Assembly: GCF_030816915.1 (NCBI RefSeq)
Contig: NZ_JAUSYN010000002.1
Coordinates: 5,779,501 to 5,843,500 of the forward strand
Origin: Streptomyces sp. B3I8
GTDB lineage: Bacteria > Actinomycetota > Actinomycetes > Streptomycetales > Streptomycetaceae
Reading direction: 5' to 3'
Length of the DNA stretch: 64,000 nt
Each line of letters begins with the position of its first letter. The first letter of the stretch is position 1. The notes under the pieces are model-generated. The model was given only the letters and a program-made list of their open reading frames with translations. It was not told the origin of the DNA and did no database searches. Below, piece by piece: positions 58,855 through 64,000 of the stretch. A program made the position numbers and the translations under genes.

Positions 58855-59690
58855 GCACCCTCACCGCAACCGCCGAGGAGCCCCGCACCACGCCTGCCCG
58901 CCCCGCCTACCGGGTGACCGGGCGGCGCGTGCTGGCCTCCGAATGGGCTAAGTTGTGGTCCCTGCGCTCGACCTGGATCACCTTGGGCCTGGGCCTGTTG
59001 TTCCTGGTGGCCTTCGGCCTGATCGCCGCGAGCCGTTACAAGGCGGGGATCGACTCCGGCAACCTGGACCGGGACTTCGCCGACTCGACGACCGTGAGCC
59101 TGTCCCTCTTCGGTACGAACTTCGCCCAGCTCGCCCTGGGCGTGCTCGGCGTGCTGGTCACGGCGGGCGAGTACTCGACCGGCATGATCCGCTCGACGCT
59201 GGCGGCGGTGCCCCGCAGGCTGCCCGTGCTGTGGTCCAAGGCGGCTGTGTTCGGCCTGGTCGCGCTGGTGGTGGGGACGCTGGGGGCGTTCGTCACCTTC
59301 CTGATCGGGCGCGGAATCGTCTCGGGCACACCCGCGGCCATGAGTCTCTCGCACGCGGGTGTCCTGCGTAGCTTGCTGGGCGCGGGGCTCTACCTCGGCC
59401 TGGTCGGGGTGATCGGCGCCGCCCTGGGTGCACTGCTGCGGTCGGTGGCCGGCGGGATCTCGGTCCTGGTGGCCACCCTGATGCTGATCCCCGGACTGAT
59501 CTCACTGCTCCCGAGCTCCTGGCAGAACGACATCAGCCCCTACCTGCCGTCCAACGCGGGCCAGGCGATGTTCGCCCTGACCCACGACTCCACGACCCTG
59601 TCGCCGGGCGCCGGACTGCTGGTGTTCCTGTGCTGGACGGCGCTGGCGCTGGGCGGCGCGGCGTACCGGCTCGTGCGCAGTGACGTCTGA
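58851..59690 (+). CDS. ABC exporter permease (ABC-2 type)
   Basis: A 279-residue protein with about six helices: SEWAKLWSLRSTWITLGLGL then LFLVAFGLIAA, QLALGVLGVLVTAGEYSTGM with the conserved GEYSTGMIRST, GLVALVVGTLGAFVTFLIG, GLYLGLVGVIGAALGALLRS and LVFLCWTALALGGAAYRLV. It is translationally coupled to the ATPase. This is the usual membrane half of a bacitracin/lantibiotic-type or drug exporter; the substrate is unknown. Confidence 0.92.
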   Translation: MSTLTATAEEPRTTPARPAYRVTGRRVLASEWAKLWSLRSTWITLGLGLLFLVAFGLIAASRYKAGIDSGNLDRDFADSTTVSLSLFGTNFAQLALGVLGVLVTAGEYSTGMIRSTLAAVPRRLPVLWSKAAVFGLVALVVGTLGAFVTFLIGRGIVSGTPAAMSLSHAGVLRSLLGAGLYLGLVGVIGAALGALLRSVAGGISVLVATLMLIPGLISLLPSSWQNDISPYLPSNAGQAMFALTHDSTTLSPGAGLLVFLCWTALALGGAAYRLVRSDV

Positions 59691-59708
59691 CGCCCGCACC
59701 ATGGGCAG

Positions 59709-61001
59709 GTGACGTCCGTGACCACCGATGACATCAGCGGGATGGGACCGCTGGTCGCCCGACTGTCCCGGGGCGGCCAGCGGCTGCGGCATGCCGACCG
59801 GACACATCCGTGGGTGCTGGACACCGCGGTCGTCGTCCTGGTCTTCCTGATGTTCTGCCTGCCCGACCTGATCCACGGCGGTGTGCACGACGGCGACAGC
59901 CCGCCCCGGTTCCGGGTCGCCTTCACCCGGCTGCCCGTAGCGGGCATGCTGGCCCTGCAGGCCGGACTGGTCCTGCCCCTCCTGTGGCGGCGGCGCAAGC
60001 CCGAGGTGGCGTTCGGCGTCATCGCCGCGGTGTTCGTCCTGCAGTGGTCCCTGGGCGCCGCGATGCGTGCGGACATCGCCCTCTTCGTCGCGCTGTACAG
60101 CCTGGCCCTGCACGGGCGGCTGCGGCAGTTGCCGTGGGCCTGTGCGGTCATGGCGGCCGCCATGGTGCTGGTCGCGGTCCGCGCGTCCTCGGTCGTGTCC
60201 GTCTGGGACGCGCTGTTCTTCCTGCTGAGCACGGCGACCGCGGCGCTCGCGCTCGGCATGATGGTCCGGATCCGCCGGGCCCAGCTCGCCGGACTGCGGG
60301 ATCGGGCCGCCCGGCTGGAGATCGAGCGCGACCAGCGCAACAGGCTGGCCACGGCCACCGAACGCACCCGGGTCGCCCGCGAGATGCACGACATCGTCGG
60401 CCACAACCTGTCCGTCATCATCACCCTCGCCGACGCCGGCGCCTACGCCACGGACATCGCACCCGAACGCGGCAAGGAGGCCCTGCGGCTCATCGGCGAC
60501 ACCGGCCGACAGGCCCTCGGCGAGCTGCGACGCGTGCTCGGCGTGCTGCACGAGACCGCGGACGGTCCCCCGGACAGACCCGAACTCAGCCCGCAGCCCG
60601 GCATTGCGGACATCGAAGCATTGTGCGCCACCGTGCGCGCCGCAGGACTGGAGGTCGTCTACCGGACATCCGGCGACGTGGACGCCCTGGACGGCGGGAT
60701 GCAGCTGACGGTGTACCGCATCGTCCAGGAAGCCCTCACCAACACCCTGAAGCACGCCGCCGACGACGCCCGGGTGCACCTGGCGGTCGTCGTGACGGGC
60801 GCCCGGCTGAGCATCCGGGTCCTGGACACCGGCCCGGCCACACCGCCCGGACCGCCGAACGAGGAAGGACATGGCCTGGTGGGCATGCGGGAGAGAGCGG
60901 CCTTGTACGGCGGCACCGTCAGCGCGGGACCGACGGGCGGCGGAGGATGGTGCGTCGAGGCCGTTCTCGACCTCCCGCCTGGAAGCGGTGGTGACCGATG
61001 A
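59709..61001 (+). CDS. NarL-system sensor histidine kinase
   Basis: A 430-residue kinase. The N-terminal membrane region has about five helices (LDTAVVVLVFLMFCLPDLI; VAFGVIAAVFVLQWSLGAA; and others). The HisKA_3 box is RVAREMHDIVGHNLSVIITL, with the phospho-His in MHD. The HATPase is QEALTNTLKHAAD, with the G-box GHGLVGMRERAALYGG. GTG 59709 is listed; GTG 59718 with AGG eight bases ahead is equally possible. It lies 18 bp after the permease and overlaps the regulator gene (ATGA). It probably senses the exporter's substrate or its effect. Confidence 0.93.
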   Translation: MTSVTTDDISGMGPLVARLSRGGQRLRHADRTHPWVLDTAVVVLVFLMFCLPDLIHGGVHDGDSPPRFRVAFTRLPVAGMLALQAGLVLPLLWRRRKPEVAFGVIAAVFVLQWSLGAAMRADIALFVALYSLALHGRLRQLPWACAVMAAAMVLVAVRASSVVSVWDALFFLLSTATAALALGMMVRIRRAQLAGLRDRAARLEIERDQRNRLATATERTRVAREMHDIVGHNLSVIITLADAGAYATDIAPERGKEALRLIGDTGRQALGELRRVLGVLHETADGPPDRPELSPQPGIADIEALCATVRAAGLEVVYRTSGDVDALDGGMQLTVYRIVQEALTNTLKHAADDARVHLAVVVTGARLSIRVLDTGPATPPGPPNEEGHGLVGMRERAALYGGTVSAGPTGGGGWCVEAVLDLPPGSGGDR

Positions 61002-61666
61002 CCACCGTCCTCATCGTGGACGACCAGCCGCTGCAACGTTACGGCTTCCACCTGCTCCTGGACTCCGTCCCCGAGACCGACGTCGTCGGCGAGGCCGCCC
61101 ACGGCGCCGAGTCCGTGCGCAAGGCTGCCGAACTGCGTCCCGACGTCGTCCTGATGGACGTCCGGATGCCCGGCATGGACGGCATCGAGGCCACCCGCCG
61201 CATCGTCGCCTCCGGCGGCCGCTCCCGCGTCCTCGTGCTCACCACCTTCGACCTCGACGAGTACGTCCACGCAGCCATCCGCGCCGGCGCCAGCGGCTTC
61301 CTCCTCAAGGACGCGCGCCCCGAGGAGCTTCTCGCCGGAATCCGCGCCGTCGCCTCCGGCGACGCCGTGATCGCGCCGGCCCTCACCCGCCGCCTCCTGG
61401 ACGAGTTCGCCCAGTACGTCCCCGCCCACCGGGGCGACTCCGCCGAGGACCCGAGGCTCGGCTCCCTCACCGACCGCGAACGGGAGATCCTCGTCGCCGT
61501 CGGCAAGGGCTGGACCAACGGTGAGATCGCCGCCCGGTTCGTCCTGTCCGAGTCCACCGTCAAGACCCACGTCGGCAGGGTCCTGGCCAAGATCGGCGCT
61601 CGTGACCGCATCCAGGCCGTGATCTTCGCCTACGACCACGGGCTCGCCCGGCCCGGCGTGGACTGA
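60998..61666 (+). CDS. NarL/LuxR-family response regulator
   Basis: A 222-residue regulator. The receiver is TVLIVDDQPLQRYGFHLLLD, with phospho-Asp in VVLMDVRMPGMDG and Lys in FLLKDARPEELL. The LuxR-type HTH is LTDREREILVAVGKGWTNGE then STVKTHVGRVLAKIGARDRI. It is the partner of the upstream kinase and the probable regulator of the exporter genes through the palindrome at 57784. Confidence 0.95.
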   Translation: MTTVLIVDDQPLQRYGFHLLLDSVPETDVVGEAAHGAESVRKAAELRPDVVLMDVRMPGMDGIEATRRIVASGGRSRVLVLTTFDLDEYVHAAIRAGASGFLLKDARPEELLAGIRAVASGDAVIAPALTRRLLDEFAQYVPAHRGDSAEDPRLGSLTDREREILVAVGKGWTNGEIAARFVLSESTVKTHVGRVLAKIGARDRIQAVIFAYDHGLARPGVD

Positions 61667-61729
61667 ACCTGATGAGCGACGTCCGGGAAGACCGGCGGCC
61701 TGCTCGCCGCTGCCGCGCCGCGGCGCCCG

Positions 61730-62458
61730 TCAGAGTTCCAGGCGGTAGCCGTGCCCCCGCAGGGTGGTGATGCGAGGCAGGTCAGCGGAACGGACCGAGG
61801 CGTCGGCGGCCTGCGCGAGGCGGCGGCGCAGGCCGGCCATGGTGACATCGAGGGTCTTGGTGGAGCCGAACCAGTTCTCGTCCCAGACCTCGGCCATCAG
61901 GGTCTCCCGGGAGACGGCTTCCCCCGCGTGCCGGGCCAGGACGGCGAGCAGGTCGAACTCCTTGGGACGTAGGTCGACGTCCGCGTCGTGCAGCGTGCAG
62001 CGTCGGGCCATGACGTCGAGGACGAGGTCGGCCAGTCGGACGGGTCCCTGCGGCGGCGTGGCGACGACCCGGCGGCGCAGATGGGCGCGGAGCCGAGCGA
62101 GCAGCACGGTCAGGCTGAACGGCTTGACGAGGTAGTCGTCGGCCCCCGCGTCCAGCCCGGCGATGACGTCGATGTCGTCCGTGCGGGCTGTCAGGATGAC
62201 GATCAGCAGGTCCGGATGCCGGGCGCGCACGGCGCGGGCGACGTCCAGACCGTCCATGTCGGGCAGTCCCAGGTCGAGCAGCAGCACGTCGTACGGGGTC
62301 CGCGCGGCTTCGGTCAGCGCTGCGGAACCCGTCCGGCTCCAGGTCGGTGCGTAGCCGTTGCCGCGCAGGCCGGTCTCCAGGTGGCGGCCGATGGTCTCGT
62401 CGTCCTCGACGACGAGGACGCGGTGACGGCTGGGGTCGGCGGTCGCGTGCGTACGCAT
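61730..62458 (-). CDS. OmpR-family response regulator
   Basis: A 242-residue regulator. The receiver is RVLVVEDDETIGRHLETGLR, with phospho-Asp in VLLLDLGLPDMDG and Lys in YLVKPFSLTVLLARL. The winged helix is VDLRPKEFDLLAVLARHAGE and STKTLDVTMAGLRRRL, ending ITTLRGHGYRLEL. ATG 62458 is chosen over an upstream frame. It follows the FtsX-type permease by about 50 bp on the same strand and is a candidate regulator of it. No kinase is visible within the window. Confidence 0.93.
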   Translation of the reverse strand: MRTHATADPSRHRVLVVEDDETIGRHLETGLRGNGYAPTWSRTGSAALTEAARTPYDVLLLDLGLPDMDGLDVARAVRARHPDLLIVILTARTDDIDVIAGLDAGADDYLVKPFSLTVLLARLRAHLRRRVVATPPQGPVRLADLVLDVMARRCTLHDADVDLRPKEFDLLAVLARHAGEAVSRETLMAEVWDENWFGSTKTLDVTMAGLRRRLAQAADASVRSADLPRITTLRGHGYRLEL

Positions 62459-62510
62459 GCTGGACAGCGTAGGAGCGGGCGACGCGCGCGGCCTGCCCGC
62501 TCCCGTCCGC

Positions 62511-64000
62511 TCAGAGGTCACGCAGCTCCTCCACGGCGGGCCGGCCGGCGCTGCGGATGCCGTTCAGCGCGGCCGCCAGTACGGCGGCGACGGCCGCGCC
62601 CGCGGTCAGGGCCAGGTAGCTCCCCGGCACCGACAGACTGGCCGGCGGCGGATCGAAGACACCCGTCAGGACCTTCACGAGCATCTCGGACAGGGCCCAG
62701 CCGATGAGGGCGCCGCCCGCCAGGCCGCCGGCGGCCAGCAGCAGGGCCTCGGTGAGGACCATGCCGCGCAGTTGGCCGCTCTTCGCGCCGAGGACGGTGG
62801 CCACGGCGAAGGTACGGCGGCGCTCGGCGAGGCCCAGGGCGAGGACGAGCCCTCCCGCCCCGGCGGCCAGCAGCACCGCGAAGGTCAGCTCGATCCGGGT
62901 GAGTCCGGCCAGGTCGACCGAGGTCAGACTGGTGCCGACCGTGCCGCGGGTCTGCGTGAGGTCGGTGACCGTGGCGCCGGTGCCCAGTTGCCGGCGCAGA
63001 TGTGCGGCGATCTGCTGCTGGTGGCTGCCGCCCGTGTCGAGCAGGAAGGCGCCGACCGCGTCGCTGCCGGTCGCCTTCGCCACATAGGCGGCGTTGGCGA
63101 CGAAGAAGCTGTCCTTCGGCGCGGTCGGGAACTCCTTGACGATCCCCGCGTAGTGAAAGGGCACGGTGCGCAGGGCCTTCGTACGGGCGTCCTGGATCCG
63201 GAGGTTGACGGTGTCGCCCGGGGAGAGCTGGAAGTCGTGCACGGTCTCCACGCTGACCAGCAGGTTGTCGGGGCGCTGGGCGAGCCGGCGCATCAGCTGA
63301 CCTGCCGTGCCGCCCGAGAAGTAGGCGTCCTGGAGAGAGGTCGCGTTGGTGACGGTGGCGGGCTGGACGCCGTAGAGGTCCTGGAGGTCGGAGCCGACGT
63401 AGGCGTAGCGGTGCTGGAGGGGCTCGACGTGCCGGACGCCGGAGACGTTCAGCGTGTCGGCCGCGCTCGGCCGGACCTGCGCGCCGGGCGGTTCGGTGAC
63501 GGTGACGTCCGCGCCGTTGGTGAGGCGGGCGTCGACCTCGGACTGCTGCCGGTAGGTGGAGTTGAAGACGGCCGTGGAGATCGCGAACGACACGGCGAGG
63601 GCGAGCAGTACCACAGAGCGGGCCAGCGGCCGTCGGCGGCGGGACAGCACGGCTGCCGTGGTCGTGGCGAGGGTCGCGGTCAGCGGTCGGGCGAGGCGGG
63701 CCAGGGCCGGCCGGCCGTGGGCGAGGACCAGCAGGGTCAGTCGCCACAGCAGGAGGGCCGCGCCCAGCCACAGCAGGGCTGGCCCGAGGAACGCCCAGTA
63801 GGAGACGGACACGCTGGGCACGCCCTCCGGGGCGAGGACGAGGGCGTACTGGTTGCCGGAGGAGGCGCGGAAGACCAGCCAGGAGCCGATCAGCAGCGCG
63901 AAGTCCAGGCCGTACCGCAGCCACCAGGGCGAACGCGACCCGCGCGGCTCTCTCCTGGTGTCGGCGACGGTCACCGTGCGCAGATCCCGCAGGGCGGGCA
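62511..64000 (-). CDS. FtsX-family ABC permease, N-terminus outside window
   Basis: Open on the minus strand from the window edge to stop 62511. The readable part begins ALRDLRTVTVADT and has helices LDFALLIGSWLVFRA and YWAFLGPALLWLGAALLLWR, then SVVLLALAVSFAISTAVFNS before a large extracytoplasmic MacB-like domain. The final FtsX block is ELTFAVLLAAGAGGLVLALG, AERRRTFAVATVLGAKSGQL and LTAGAAVAAVLAAALNGIRS. It is about 490 residues, the C-terminal half of a duplicated FtsX permease. GTG 63974 lies inside the gene and is not its start. The role is efflux or lipoprotein/peptide handling. Confidence 0.88.
   Translation of the reverse strand, partial: PALRDLRTVTVADTRREPRGSRSPWWLRYGLDFALLIGSWLVFRASSGNQYALVLAPEGVPSVSVSYWAFLGPALLWLGAALLLWRLTLLVLAHGRPALARLARPLTATLATTTAAVLSRRRRPLARSVVLLALAVSFAISTAVFNSTYRQQSEVDARLTNGADVTVTEPPGAQVRPSAADTLNVSGVRHVEPLQHRYAYVGSDLQDLYGVQPATVTNATSLQDAYFSGGTAGQLMRRLAQRPDNLLVSVETVHDFQLSPGDTVNLRIQDARTKALRTVPFHYAGIVKEFPTAPKDSFFVANAAYVAKATGSDAVGAFLLDTGGSHQQQIAAHLRRQLGTGATVTDLTQTRGTVGTSLTSVDLAGLTRIELTFAVLLAAGAGGLVLALGLAERRRTFAVATVLGAKSGQLRGMVLTEALLLAAGGLAGGALIGWALSEMLVKVLTGVFDPPPASLSVPGSYLALTAGAAVAAVLAAALNGIRSAGRPAVEELRDL

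Noticed and set aside
62511..63974. Complete permease gene starting at GTG 63974
   Set aside because: The same frame stays open to the window edge and reads the usual ALRDLRTV linker upstream, so the true start is outside.

Overview
The window is high-GC actinobacterial DNA, almost certainly a Streptomyces chromosome. The reasons are strong G/C use at third codon positions, frequent GTG/TTG starts, ATGA/GTGA overlaps within operons, a secreted endoglycosidase nearly identical to Streptomyces Endo H, a SodF/nickel locus, twin BlaI-M56 loci, and short palindromic extragenic repeats that I recognise from streptomycetes. There is no tRNA, rRNA or CRISPR array.

Layout. 0-13 kb is orderly: a quinone-oxidoreductase end, an amidohydrolase, an AraC regulator with a P450, a Gfo/Idh/MocA dehydrogenase divergent from a GntR regulator, a ROK kinase operon, and an SNF2 ATPase/SWIM pair. 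13-22.6 kb is a set of small redox and stress genes with local regulators (TetR/peroxiredoxin, GNAT, LysR with two F420-reductase-like proteins and an SDR, CGNR/VOC/PNPOx-like). Two adjacent MITE-like elements lie at 14.9-15.3 kb. 22.6-39 kb mixes intact genes with debris. The intact genes are Endo H, two cold-shock proteins, a DEAD-box helicase, RNase J, and a PucR/ferredoxin reductase/desaturase locus. The debris is a deleted RNase J copy, two GNAT fragments, IS630 and IS110 ends, and hemolysin III, PcaD, MFS and AbiJ-like remnants, plus a frameshifted CBS protein.

39-47.5 kb is a coherent nickel-homeostasis island: a NiCoT permease, a Fur-family regulator, SodF, and a five-gene ABC importer read as nikABCDE with a GNAT gene behind it. 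Three TGCAA-N5-TTGCA-like sites lie upstream of the NiCoT gene, sodF and nikA. This fits Nur control, in which available nickel represses iron SOD and nickel import.

47.5-57.8 kb is again disturbed. A decayed IS110 element abuts a histidine kinase that has lost its ATPase domain. One of two PAP2 phosphatases is frameshifted. Two BlaI-M56 modules each have clear palindromic operators, and one of the peptidases has lost HExxH. A membrane glycosyltransferase is joined out of frame to the tail of a flippase-like protein. 57.8-64 kb holds an ABC exporter with its NarL-type two-component system, then an OmpR regulator behind an FtsX-type permease that runs off the window.

At least fifteen broken genes, many differing from an intact reading frame by one base, mark this as a turnover region. 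Some of these could be base-call errors. Functional calls come from recognising family motifs by eye; no database search was possible.
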